Below are positions 46,791 through 57,462 of a stretch of 64,000 nt of DNA, piece by piece. The first letter of the stretch is position 1; every line of letters starts with the position of its first letter. Location of the stretch: NCBI GenBank assembly GCA_013076295.1, contig RQOL01000861.1, positions 558,001 through 622,000 of the forward strand, in the 5' to 3' direction. The notes under the pieces are model-generated. The model was not told the DNA's origin, did no database searches, and saw nothing but the letters and a program-made list of their open reading frames with translations. A program made the position numbers and the translations under genes. This DNA is from Sanderia malayensis (lineage: Eukaryota > Cnidaria > Scyphozoa > Semaeostomeae > Pelagiidae).

Positions 46791-46857
46791 GTGAAGAGTG
46801 GCAGAGTACTGTACTGACCAGGAGTTGCTCAAGCAACTTTCATTCTATTCATCCAAA

Positions 46858-47055
46858 ATGGCTGTTGCGCTTCGCAAAATCCGTGAAGTCATTTTGGATG
46901 AAAAACCTGATTATCAAAACAAACAGAAAATTTTATGCGATTTGAAGGAAGCGTGTCTGCGCTTTGTTTCGGATTATTTTGAAAACCAAGACAAGGAATC
47001 TTGCAATGTGAGAATCAAAAAGGCAAAGAATGAGCTTGCGTTTGGGTTTGCCTAG
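46858..47055 (+). CDS. Short hypothetical frame
   Basis: From ATG 46858 a 65-codon frame encodes a mostly charged, helical-looking peptide (MAVALRKIREVILDEKPDYQ ... KNELAFGFA). The longer frame starting at 46798 would need a GTG start. No family recognised, and neighbours are repeats, so it may be chance. Confidence 0.15.
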   Translation: MAVALRKIREVILDEKPDYQNKQKILCDLKEACLRFVSDYFENQDKESCNVRIKKAKNELAFGFA

Positions 47056-48084
47056 GCCCGACGAAGCAGCAAGTCAGCAAGGTTGCAGTTTCCAACTTGT
47101 TTTTTTTTTGGCTGAATGGCTAACAAAATTGAATTGACCACCTCCTCTTAACATCCTAAGTAAGTTCAGGATTTCAAATTTACACACATTAAATAATTAT
47201 ATATGTGTGCTCTAAAACCAAACAGATCTTGTCTTTTTAATGCTGCTTCATCCATTTCATTGATTGGGGATGAAAATTTGTCTGTTATGTCTGACATGTA
47301 TGGAGCTATTATTGCATGCTAGGTTACTATGCTGATCATCCTCTTCTTTATGGCCAGATATTCAAGTTGTTGATGAGAATACAACTTTTTCCTTTACATC
47401 TCCAATCCAATGAGGCATACAAATAATTTTCAAAAAATGATAGAGTTCCAGCTGTATTCTCAGAAGCTGCAAATGTTGCAAATAATGACAGTTTTTCATC
47501 ATTCATTAGTATTTCTGCAATTTCAAGTGTTGTTGGCAGGCTAAATGAATGCTACTATCCAATTGTTAATAGCTCTTTTTGAGTCATACATGAGATGCTG
47601 TTCAATTGGCATGTTAACCCTCAGTTAAATAATGAGTGCAAGTCTATTGATCCTATCCATGGTTGAGAATAGGCTGAATGGACTTACAATGTTGCATGTC
47701 CATAGAGAAATTGAACTAAACCACAAACTATTATTGACTGATTTGCTAACAAGCACCCAAGAAGAATGAAACATCTTCATATTTTAGTCACAGAACATTC
47801 TGAGTAAACCCTGAGTTATCAATTTATTATCACATTAAACTTGTTTGTTTGCTTTCCAGCAGTTTGTTTTGCTAGAGAATATTTTTTAAAATTTTTTACA
47901 ATCTTAATGACTTTATTTTCATATTGATTTTACAATAAGATGAAACATTTCAATCCTTCTTTATTAGCGAGGTTCTACTAAAAATGGGCGTGGTTCACAA
48001 AAATTACGCCCCAAAAATTTTTTGAGCACCCCTCAATTTTTTTCTGGATCCGCCCCTTTCGAGTAGCAAACTGAAAATCTGATC
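47056..48084. other. Non-coding interval
   Basis: No gene recognised; AT-rich, lies between repeats and the next gene segment. Confidence 0.35.
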
Positions 48085-48271
48085 GACCTTTAAGTTATCT
48101 ATTCCTCTCGGCTATTGGGGTCTGAGCTATTGGGACCACGATCTCGTAAAATCTTTTGCCAGTATGATTCGCCGGAAAATGAAGTCACGAATGGAAAAAA
48201 CATTTCCTGGCCACTGTCCACAGAAGAGATGGTTGCCATGTTGGATGAAGGACCTTTTCCCGAATTATATA
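48085..48271 (+). pseudogene. PIN-like gene segment 5
   Basis: Reads DHDLVKSFASMIRRKMKSRM, then after a one-base shift near 48208 STEEMVAMLDEGPFPELY. The upstream limit is uncertain; CTTTAAG at about 48090 might be a splice acceptor. Confidence 0.65.
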
Positions 48272-49243
48272 CAGTCAACTCTGTCTAATTCGAACTCTAT
48301 GGGGGAATCCAAATTTGTTCGAATTACAGAAAGTTCGAATTATACGAGTTTTCATGTAAGTGCCATATTTTACCCCTAGTTACCCCCATATCTCCGTTTT
48401 ATGGCCATAAACTATATTTTTATGACCACTGTTATGGACTAAAGGCATTTTAAAGAAACAAAACAGTTTATTAATTATTATAATAGAAAACAAAAATATA
48501 TGGATTACGTCACAACATGGAAAATTGTTTTGCAAAGCGTCCATTACTGCTTTTGTCTAAGTGCCCCAAACTTTGTCATCTTTGAGCACACCCACGGCAT
48601 ATTTATCCGTTGGGTTCTCTGGTTGTCTTTTAGTTTCTAAAGCTTTATTAATTATACAGGTCTTCATACACTTTGGTACACGTGATAACCGTTTTCATGA
48701 GATAGAACGCTCCAATTTTTTGTAACAATAACCGGCAGTTCAGCATCGAAAAGGAATTGAAATTTCGTTTATATTGGCCTTAATACCTCCTCTGCGTCTT
48801 CAATGAGCTTGACAGATTTGGGTACTTTAATTAGTACCATTGATAAAGTTCAACTGATCGAATCTAACTTCTAGAAAGTGCCACGCTTAAACTGGGTGGT
48901 AAAAATCACTGTCTGGCATCCCGTACTAAGTCCCAGTAAGTCAATTTGCGTCAATTTGCCCAATGACGCAAGCTTCAATGGGCTTGCCAGAGACAAGAGC
49001 AAAAAAAAGAAGTTCTGTCATCAGGTAATTAACTGAGATTAACAAAAAGTTCGAATTACAGAGGTTTTTTCTTTGAGGGGACAAAAATAAATGGTCGAAT
49101 TACAGAAAGTTCGAATTACAGAGGTTCGAATTATAGAGGTTTTTTTATAAGGGTTTGTTAGGAATTTTTCAAGGGACCACAGAATTTGGTTCGAATTAGT
49201 AAAAGTTCGAATTACACGAGTTCGAATTAGACAGAGTTGACGC
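48272..49243. mobile_element. pogo/Tigger-like element with TA duplication
   Basis: Ends CAGTCAACTCTGTCTAATTC and inverse GAATTAGACAGAGTTGAC, repeated TTCGAATTA motifs, TA on both sides (48270-48271, 49244-49245). The last bases GC replace the expected TG. No transposase. Removal with one TA restores ELY-NAIYHTVYDFG in frame. Confidence 0.8.
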
Positions 49244-49620
49244 TAATGCAATATATCACACTGTTTATGACTTTGGGAACGCGAGTACGGTTGGCTATGC
49301 TGCTACGCAGTCTTACATCAAAGCAGCAAAAATTTGGTCTCTTGCCAGTGACTGGGAGGCACTGATTAGAAGGACACCATCACCAAAGCAAGCTGTAATG
49401 GGCCTTGTCATTTACAGAATTACTGGTATGTTTGTGCTTCTTATTTTGGGGTTAATCAGACGATTACATTTTTATTTTTGATTTTGTGGATTCATGTCTT
49501 ATTAAAAATTATTGTTTTCTGTTTTATTTTAAGAAACCAAAGAAACGATCGACATGCTACATAAATGCAACCACGTCAGCTAATATGAAGACATCTGGAT
49601 GCAAAATATTGCATGGTCTC
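49244..49620 (+). pseudogene. PIN-like gene segments 6 and 7 with an intact intron
   Basis: The first exon, through 49425, encodes NAIYHTVYDFGNASTVGYAA, AKIWSLASDWEALIRRTP and KQAVMGLVIYRIT. A GTATGT donor and a TTTTATTTTAAG acceptor bound a 108-bp intron (49426-49533). The next exon gives ETKETIDMLHKCNHVS, a TAA, then YEDIWMQNIAWSRM, ending near 49620. The phase is conserved across the intron, so this is not a processed copy. Confidence 0.7.
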
Positions 49621-50058
49621 GAATGGCTTAACTCCGATAGCTTAAGACGATTAGCTAACAATAACGTCTCGAATAGCTAACAACTAGCAAATCGGAGTTA
49701 AGACATACTTAACTCCGATTTGGTAGTTGTTAGCTTGAACAGAAATTTCGCAAGAAGAAACACACTGATCAATAGAAATCAGCCTTTTCAAAAGTGTACA
49801 CTCATGTCCACTTCAATTCCATCTCCAAAACGCAACTGAACAATACATAAATTTCATAATTCTTTCAACGTGCTTAATAGGAAATGATTAATATTCTCTA
49901 AACTACAAACCAATCGAATCGTTACAAATGTCTTTATTTTATCCAATCAAAACATAATTAGTAATATAAGGATTAGTCATTAGATCATGTGGAAAGTCAT
50001 CACAGTAAGAAGTTCGATGAGTCAATTAGCTGCGCATGCGCACAAGGAATTTCCCACA
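49621..50058. mobile_element. Insertion with CTTAACTCCGAT inverted repeats
   Basis: CTTAACTCCGATAGC (49627), ATCGGAGTTAAG (about 49692) and CTTAACTCCGATTTGG (about 49708) form inverted pairs between two gene segments. The right boundary is not clear. No coding. Confidence 0.4.
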
Positions 50059-51215
50059 TCGAGCAATAGTGTCCCAGTCTCGTCTTTACGCAAATGTAGT
50101 ATTATGATAGCGTCGGTAGAAATTGTAGCATGTCTATATTAAAATATTAGAAGTAGAGTCATGTTCTTGTAAGTTGTATTGTTTTCCTGTGATGTACTTG
50201 TGACCGTGCCGTTATATCCGTTGTTGCTATCACTATTGATTGATGTGTCATATTACGATTGTTGTAACTTACGTGAAATGCTAATAGTATTTTAGTTGAA
50301 TGATTGATCTCAAGCAAGCAACATCTCGTATTTCCTTCAGTATACCTGCTTTACCCAGCCACGCTACAAATAAGATGTACCAACTCATTTCACCATGGAT
50401 AACAACGACGGACGCCAAGAAACATTTACAGCTAGTAGAACGACCCATGACACAAATGCCACTTTATTTCAAACTCCAATTGCGGTTGAAGGAATGCTTC
50501 CTAGCATTGGGCAAGAAGAAGCGCAACCTCTAAATATGTGCCATGACTTCTCATACGAAGATTCCGTAACATTCCCACCTTTCCATGTAGGAGAGAGAGT
50601 TGGTCCTTCACTATTTTTACAGCATTCTGAGAATGAAAGCCGGAACTTGCTTGAAGATTGCTTGCAGCGAGATAAAGCTTGGAGTGCAGCTGGTTTCTTC
50701 ACTTCCGATAATGAAGAATTGCCACTTCTTGGTTCATGGACACCGTTTAACAAGGCAGTCTCGAGCGAACATATCAGCAAGTGTGTCCAAGACTTTCTTC
50801 CTGTTATACCTCAACCACCCGAGCATGCTGTCTGCAAGTTCTTCATGGATTTAATGCTGGAGCTCATCTCTGAATTTGAAATTCCCGCATATCTTCGTAC
50901 ACTCAGATGAATTGGTGTACTCCAAACTTTGCCATATTCTTTGGAAAAATAAGGAACTCCATCAGAAAATAATTCTTCTAATGGGCGGGTTCCATTAGCT
51001 TCGTGTTATGCAGTGACTCTTGTTCACGCGCTTCTTGTGTAAAGATTTTCACAAGTGGTGAGTTGATGCCGGAGTCATTGCTGCTGGACGGCTGACCAGG
51101 CATTCGAAGGACGCCATTATTACAGACCGATGCGCTTACACAAGGAATGTTTTGATGCTTTCGTTCAGTATCGAATTGGAAGAATAGCAGCTCAGTACAA
51201 CAATCATTCTACAAT
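50059..51215 (+). pseudogene. PIN-like gene segment 8, central conserved region
   Basis: NSVPVSSLRK (to 50094) is cut by a solo LTR, then from 50369 VPTHFTMDNNDGRQETFTAS, RTTHDTNATLFQTP, and later ELPLLGSWTPFNK, QPPEHAVCKFFMDL. After a frame change at about 50893: HSDELVYSKLCHILWKNKEL, ILLMGGFH, three in-frame stops, VDAGVIAAG, another shift and MRLHKECFDAFVQYRIGRIA. It is the longest surviving part of the gene. Confidence 0.7.
50095..50368 (+). repeat. Solo LTR of the 13920-15787 retrotransposon family
   Basis: TGTAGTATTATG...CAGCCACGCTACA, 274 bp, about as long as and clearly similar to the 3' LTR at 15504. The flanking 4-mers are CAAA and AATA, so no clean TSD. It lies inside the PIN-like gene. 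Confidence 0.85.
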
Positions 51216-53515
51216 TTAATGATTTCGTCTTGTTTCGTTGTTATCGAAGGTTGTTAAAATGTTTATGATCCTTTCAGGTAACGTCCATGATTGTGACAAC
51301 GAATTGAGGAATAGACTACTCTTGTTGCGAAAATCACCAGATGCAGCTACGCTCGAAGCTGTTGTCAGTTGCAACGAGTTCAAAGAGTTAGCTCATAAAA
51401 TTAGGGAAGCTATCCGTAGAAAATCATACGCCCTTCAGATGTTTCTTCGTAACAAATCAGATCTTGCATGGAACTTTTATAAACGAGCTCGTAAAGAAGC
51501 AACAACAGCAAGTCATAACAATACAAAGCAACGAAGAAAATCCTAAACAGTTATGGAAAATACTGAAGAGGTTACTACCTTCAAAAAAGGCAAAAGAACT
51601 TGAAAATATATTTTTGAGGGTAAAAGATACACCAAAAAAGGGGATATTTCAAACTGCTTCAATCAGTTCTTCAGCAACGTGGCAAGAAAGATTACGTCAC
51701 ACTTGCCACCATCCCAAATTGATAAAACTGTTAAGCTTTCACAGAAACTACTTGACCTTCCCTCTGTCAGCCCTAGGATGATACTCAAAATTGCTGCAAA
51801 GTTAAAGACATCTAAGGGGTGTGGTCTTGATGGTATATCAGTAAAATTATCAAGATTCTTTGGCAGTCAAAAATCTTTGTCAACAGTTTTTCCTCCATCA
51901 TCAACACATCATTCTCCTGCGGTAAATTTCCAAGTAAGTGGAAAGAAGCAAGAGCTGTCCCAATTCATAAGTCAGGAGATCAAGAAAATGTGGACAACTA
52001 TAGATCAGTATCAGTCTTGAACTGTCTCAGCAAGATCAGTGAGAGATTTGTGTTCAACACCATCTACAGTTTCCTCATCGAAGAAAATCTTATCCATAAA
52101 TTGCAATCTGGATTCAGACACCATCATTCAACAGCTACAGCTCTAATTCAGTTTGTTGACTCAATTTATAACGATTTTGACAATCGTGATATTACTGGTG
52201 CACTATTCTTGGATTTACGCAAGGCATTTGACACCGTACATCATGGAATCCTCTTGGATAAGTTCAAATGGTTTAACCCGAGTGAAAAACTCCAGGCATG
52301 GATGTCAACGTATCTGTCTGAACGCAGTCAAGTTGTCGATTTTAATGGAACATTATCAACAAAAGCAGCACTAACAGCTGGAGTACCCCAAGGCTCAATT
52401 CTTGGTCCACTCCTGTTCTTAATGTACGTGAATGATTTACCATCTATTATTAAAGCAGAAACCATTATGTTTGCCGATGACACAACTTGCTTATCCCATG
52501 GACGCACGGTAGAGACAGTCTCAACTGGAGTTCAAGGTGATTTGAATAGCCTTCATGAATACGCACGAAAAAATCATCTGGTGCCACACCCTGATGAAAC
52601 CAAGGTTGTAAGTTTCCACAAGAAGAGGCAAATTATAGAGGATTGACCACTTCTCACCCTTGGCGAAAATGTAGTGGAGTACGTAAATTCTTATCAGTGC
52701 CTTGGATTCACCTTAGATGAAAGCTTGCAATATAACCTTCACGTGAAAGAAATCTGCAGAAAAATGAGTTATGGAATACAAATAATAAAGCGATTGAAAT
52801 TCTACCTACCAAGAGAAAACCTAATTACAATAGCAAACTCTGATGTATTATGTCACCTTGACTATTGTGCACCTTTTCTTCACAATCTCTCTGCTGCTCA
52901 GCTGGACAAACTTCTTAAATTGCAAAAGTATTGTGCACGGTTGATCTATGGTTATAACAAACTAACTCCTAGCAAGCCGTTATTCATTGAGCTTAATTGG
53001 TTGCCTGTTTATCAACGAATTGAATATCTTACAAGTTGCTTAATGTTTAACATCATGAATGAAACTGCACCATCATATATGATAGATCTTTTTAAGGAGT
53101 CAAAAACAATTCATACCTACAACACTCGGCATTCTGGAAAAAATAACTTATTCATTGCAAGAGGAAATGGCAGTGACTACACAAAAAACTTTCAATTCTA
53201 TGGAAACAAATTATGGAACTCTTTGCCAACTGAAATAAGGCAAGCGTCTTCAGTCGAAAAATTAAAAAAACACAGTTTCAACTACTTTATGGGTATTATC
53301 AAGAGTGTAAATTACACTCAATATAAATGGACATTTTAGCTGGACTTTACTAATTTTTATTGATAAATAAACTCAAAATAATATATTTATTTACTTTTTA
53401 TTTATTTATTTACTATCTTTATTTATTTATTTATATATATTTTCACCTTTTTATTTTCAGTGAACCAGATTGTAAACAAGCTTAGCTTAACTCTGTTATT
53501 CACTTTAAATATTGA
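51216..53515 (+). mobile_element. CR1/L2-like LINE, 5'-truncated
   Basis: The frame is broken by shifts but collinear: 51238-51546 (linker), 51679-52020 (SKGCGLDGISVKL), 51990-52646 and 52674-53339. The reverse transcriptase blocks are NYRSVSVLNCLSKISERF, GFRHHHSTATALI, GALFLDLRKAFDTVHHGIL, GVPQGSILGPLLFL and the catalytic FADDTTC, with YQCLGFTLDESL in the thumb. One TGA at 52644 separates the two main frames. The C-terminal part (GNKLWNSLPTEIR) is typical of jockey-superfamily LINEs. The endonuclease is missing and the 3' end runs into AT-rich sequence and a TACA microsatellite. It interrupts the PIN-like gene. Confidence 0.85.
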
Positions 53516-53569
53516 ATACATACATACATACATACATACATACATACATACATACATACATACATACAT
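53516..53569. repeat. TACA tetranucleotide microsatellite
   Basis: About 13 uninterrupted TACA units at the 3' end of the LINE, possibly its tail. Confidence 0.95.
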
Positions 53570-53589
53570 GGCATAGAGGGGAGTGACGG

Positions 53590-54040
53590 AGACTGGTTTC
53601 TGCTGTAAAAGAGGGAAATATCGATAAGTATCTCCAAGTGAAATGTTAAAGCAAGCATTTGTTTTTAACCACAAAAATTATACCCGCTACTGTAGCTATC
53701 AACATGTTTACTTGACCGACTTGAAAACTCGAATAACTTAGCATATACAGAATTGACTGAAAGAGGATATGGGGCTTCTATCACTGGTGAAATGTTTTCT
53801 TCAACTCATTAAGATTTATTAACAGAACCTTTCAACAAGGAGTGCAATTGAACTGCAGGACCTTTTCGTGCTGGTTTTAGCACAAACGCAACAGCTGTAA
53901 ATACTTGGGTTCCAACGATTCATGACCACTCGTTACTAAGAACAACCATGAGGAAGCAACTCCATGTGAAGACGTCTTCAAAGCACAAAGAAATTACCAA
54001 TGCTGGAAAGAAAAATCATGTCAACTGTAATATTCCTTTG
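53590..54040 (+). pseudogene. PIN-like gene segment 9
   Basis: SAVKEGNIDKYLQ, a shift, EMLKQAFVFNHKNYTRYCSY then QHVYLTDLKTR, stops, ERGYGASITGEMFSS, AGPFRAGFSTNATAVNTWVP and MRKQLHVKTSSKHKEI. Resumes the gene downstream of the LINE. Confidence 0.65.
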
Positions 54041-54153
54041 CTTTCCGTGAATATATAAAGGAAATGAGGTGGAAGACTGAGAGAGTGAACGATCATGTAT
54101 TCAGCAAGTAAATCAAAGAAAACTAATAAATCAACACGTGCAATCGACATGCC

Positions 54154-54455
54154 TTGGGGACCTGGAGCCTACTTCATTACAACAACCATGTAAAAAAGTT
54201 GGAGGAAAAGTTGAGAGAATATGGGAGTGATCCATTTGATCAATGTAAGCCAAGATCCATTGTCACGGGACAAGAACTCTATGATGATTTTGCAAAGGAC
54301 ATGCTGCGGGCATCGGATGTTGGGAAGGCACTATACCGTTCGTTTGTAGATGAAAGGCTCGTCAAAGGTACGAAGGAGTTCTTTTGCCCTTTTAAGAGAT
54401 TGCTTTTGAAAACGGGTATCATCAAGCAAAAGAAAACCAAAAAGGCACTGCAGTA
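54154..54455 (+). pseudogene. PIN-like gene segment 10
   Basis: HYNNHVKKLEEKLREYGSDP, RSIVTGQELYDDFAKDMLRA, YRSFVDERLVKGTKEFFCPF and KTGIIKQKKTKKAL. The sequence after 54455 (hydrophobic frame to 54627) does not belong to the family. The frame has no ATG at its start; it is an internal segment. Confidence 0.65.
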
Positions 54456-55034
54456 CTGCGTGTTCCCCGCGCCTTCGTTGTTATGCTTGCTGCTTAGGTT
54501 GCGTCATTACTTGTGTTTTCTAGCTTGTTTTCTCTCTTATATTATGTGTGATCCTATTTGCAGCGTTTCATTACATAGATATTTCCTTAGAGTTTTGATA
54601 TTCCGCCATTATGTAACATCGATATAAAGTCTTCAATATATAATCTTCTTTTCATGTCTTATCGTCTTTCCTTTACTTCTATGACTAAAGTTGTTTTTCC
54701 ATAACGTTGGCACAAGTTTATATTCACACTATATTTGGCAAATTTGTTGGTCATTTGTATAACCTAGATTGTACCCGTTTAAGCTTAAATTCAACATAAC
54801 TCTTCCAGTTGCATCTTTTCTGTTATTTTTAATTTTGATTGGATAGTCTATACTAAATTATTCATCGTAGCTCTGTATTTAAAACCATATGCTTATTTTT
54901 GAAAAAGTTAGTGATGTACTTAGTTCTTGAGGAAGGCCAAGTTTGCTGTTTGTGATATATGTTTGAGAAAACTATATCTGTCTTGTTTTTGCCGCTCGAA
55001 TTCTGCCTAAACTGGAAACAGTTTACAGCAACTG
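54456..55034. other. Interruption between gene segments (intron or insertion)
   Basis: Lies between KKTKKAL and VLKEDCQAFG, which are close together in relatives as I recall. The borders CTGCAG/TACTGC and CTGAAG/TTTTG do not give a clean GT-AG intron in phase, so an old insertion is as likely. Confidence 0.4.
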
Positions 55035-55450
55035 AAGTTTTGAAAGAAGACTGTCAGGCCTTTGGACTCATAATATCAAAATGTTCATCTGTAGAAGAAG
55101 CATTTGATTATCCGATCACTACAGTACCATTGGTCATCGCGACAACCGATTCTATGTTACGACAAGGCGAGAAAGTTTCTTTCCGAAACTATATAATAAC
55201 ACAGTCATCGGGAGTCAGTTTAGACGCTCCAAAAAGTGCGGTTGGACTTGTTGATAAGATGGCTGCTGTAAGGTCGTAAAAACCTAAGCAGACCTACAAA
55301 GATTGGATAAAATGCTTTCTCGACTTTATGCAGCCACCTGATGATTCACAACCAGTAATGCTTGGAATGGTGAATGATAATTATTTGGAACTGAGTGTCA
55401 AAAGCTTTTTGAAGAAAAGAAAAGGAGCGCATGGAGCCCAATTGCATATA
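55035..55450 (+). pseudogene. PIN-like gene segment 11
   Basis: EVLKEDCQAFGLIISKCSSV, FDYPITTVPLVIATTDSMLR, SFRNYIITQSSGV, LVDKMAAVRS, a TAA at 55277, then KPKQTYKDWIKCFLDFMQPP and KKRKGAHGAQLH. Relatives continue in the same order. Confidence 0.7.
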
Positions 55451-55777
55451 CTCTTAGGTGCCTAATTGCCGGGGGGGTCCCAATTAGCGGGGGGTGGGAC
55501 TTTTTGTTGAAAATTAATTGCCTTGGGGGGTCCCAATTAGGTGGGGGGGGTTAGATTTTTGTTGATTTTTATGACTCAATTTTTATCTTACTTTGTCTAT
55601 GCAAGACTGGTATCTATTTATTTTGTGATTTTGAATACTCTGATATGAATTTTCAATACGCGTCACTAACGCGAAATTGAAAAATTTAATAACCAGAGGG
55701 TCCTAATAAGAGCGGGGGGGTTGGAAAAATTTTCAAAAATTAATTAGCGGGGGGGGCGGCAATTAGGCACCTAAGAG
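55451..55777. mobile_element. TA-flanked miniature TIR element, copy 2
   Basis: Same family as 23378-23725 (CTCTTAGGTGCCTAATTGCC ends). TA at 55449-55450 and 55778-55779. Removal with one TA restores AQLHITGVEQRM in frame. Confidence 0.9.
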
Positions 55778-56340
55778 TAACAGGCGTCGAGCAAAGGATG
55801 TTAGAGGGAGGAAAGTGTCAGGAATTCCTTCATAATGACGCAAATAGACAACAGTTGATTGAATTGGTTGCCTCGTATGTTACAAAAGAAGGTAAACATC
55901 ATTTAAGTCTTCCTTTTATCATGAAATCTGCAGAAAAAACCTTCCAGATTGTCAACAATGAAGTGGAAGAAATCTTCAGCTGCAACCATGAGGAAGCGGA
56001 CACGCGCCTTATTATGCATGCATTACTTGAAGAAAATGATCTGGTCATTGTGGCAAAGGATACGGATGCTCTGATTTTAATGGTATGGGCATAGCAATCC
56101 ATGAGTGCGAAGTATAACTGGTGCCTTAACTTTGAAAAGGAAAAATACGTTGATATTAAGTCGATTTACGAATTTCTTGGAGAAAAGTTTTTACTTGCGT
56201 TACCAGCACTGCACCGTCTAATAGGATGTGACTCAACATCGTATTTTTACAAAGCTGGGAAGGTTCGTGTACTCCAGAAAGTCAAGAAGAAGCTAGGAGG
56301 TGCTGATTTATAGCACAATCTTGGAAGCGAGAGAAGCATC
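55778..56340 (+). pseudogene. PIN-like gene segment 12, nuclease motif region
   Basis: GVEQRMLEGGKCQEFLHND, then SLPFIMKSAEKTF, FSCNHEEADTRLIMHALLEE, DLVIVAKDTDALILMVWA, a TAG at 56092, SAKYNWCLNFEKEKYVDIKS, LPALHRLIGCDSTSYFYKAG and KVKKKLGGADL. The three acidic blocks (EAD, DTD, GCD) are spaced as in PIN/FEN-type 5'-nucleases, whose acidic residues bind two metal ions. The catalytic residues themselves are intact here although the frame is interrupted by two stops (56092 and 56311). Confidence 0.75.
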
Positions 56341-56624
56341 TGTAATATTATTATTGCGTCAGTAGAAATTGTAACATGTTTATATTAATGTATCAGGAGT
56401 AGAATCATGTTCGTGTTAGTTATATTGTTTTCCCGTGATGTGCTTGTGATCGTGCCGTTTGTCTATGTTATATCCGTTGCTGCTGTCACTATTGATTGAT
56501 GTGTTATATTATGATTGTTTTAACTAATCTGAAATAATAATGGTATTTTTAGTTGAATGATTGATCTCAAGCAAGCAACATCTCGTATTTCTTGAGTATA
56601 CCTGCTTTACCCAGCCACGCTACA
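56341..56624 (+). repeat. Solo LTR with 4-bp TSD
   Basis: TGTAATATTATT...CAGCCACGCTACA, same family as 15504-15787. CATC at 56337-56340 and 56625-56628. Removal with one CATC gives a continuous frame ERSIKQNDIEDIKEFI across the site. It formed by recombination between the two LTRs of a former full element. Confidence 0.92.
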
Positions 56625-57110
56625 CATCAAACAAAACGATATTGAAGATATAAAGGAATTCATTCAAAAAAACACATAAAGTGGAAAAGCAGATGAGGCA
56701 CACTTGAGTACGAGAATACGACTATATAAAGAAATGAAAACAAAATCATCTATGGGCATATCACAAGACCCCAAGTCAGTAGAAAAGGCAATTAAACGCT
56801 GCCATTATCAAGCAATTTTGTGCCACAAATCCCTTTTGAAGAAAACGGATGGCAATGGGATCCTGTAGAAAATATCGTGTCGCCAGCATGGTTTACTGGA
56901 AGCCAGTTACCAGCGTCGTTTTCTGCTAAAAAGAGGAAAAAATGAAATTCTTCCCAAAATGCCTCCGCCGATGCAGGAGATGAGTTAAGTGAAGCCACCG
57001 CGCCAAAAACAAAGAAAAGAAAACGGAAGATATCTTCAATTCTCACAGCCATGAAAGACATCTCCGGAGATGAAGAATCGGGAAGCATTTACAACGGTGA
57101 TGATGAAATA
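56625..57110 (+). pseudogene. PIN-like gene segment 13
   Basis: KQNDIEDIKEFIQKNT, a TAA, SGKADEAHLSTRIRLYKEMK, PKSVEKAIKRCHYQA, a shift, PFEENGWQWDP, SPAWFTGSQLPASFSAKKRK, a TGA, then ATAPKTKKRKRKISS, DISGDEESGSIYNGDDEI. The basic stretch could be a nuclear localisation signal. Confidence 0.7.
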
Positions 57111-57462
57111 CTTTAAAGGAAGAAACTTTCGCGGGAAGAAGCTTTTGCGATTTTTGTGTGTTTAGTCAAAATTCGCGAAAGTTTATTACGCGAAACTTTC
57201 TAAAATATGAAATTTGCCAAAGCTTATTCTTGATAGAAATTTCAAAATTGGAAGCTCGTGAAAGTTTATTCTTAACAAAAAGCTATTTTGAAAAACTGGT
57301 AATCCCTGAGCGAAAGGCGATTAACAAAGAAAAGTATTTATTTATTAGTTAGTTTCATGGAAAGCAAAGGCAAGGCAAAAAAGGCAGAGTGAAAATGGAA
57401 ATGGAGCTGGCGTTTTTTTGCCTCGCGAAAGTTTCTTCCTGCAAAAGTTTCTTCTTCTAAAG
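57111..57462. mobile_element. TA-flanked miniature element with AGAAACTTTCGC repeats
   Basis: Ends CTTTAAAGGAAGAAACTTTC and inverse GAAAGTTTCTTCCTGC...CTTCTAAAG, with TA on both sides (57109-57110, 57463-57464). 352 bp. It creates the stop codon after DDEIL. Confidence 0.8.

Noticed and set aside
46798..46857. Upstream extension of the 46858 frame
   Set aside because: Would require a GTG start; the first ATG is at 46858.
53423..53674. Minus-strand frame with MYVC repeats
   Set aside because: Translation of the TACA microsatellite.
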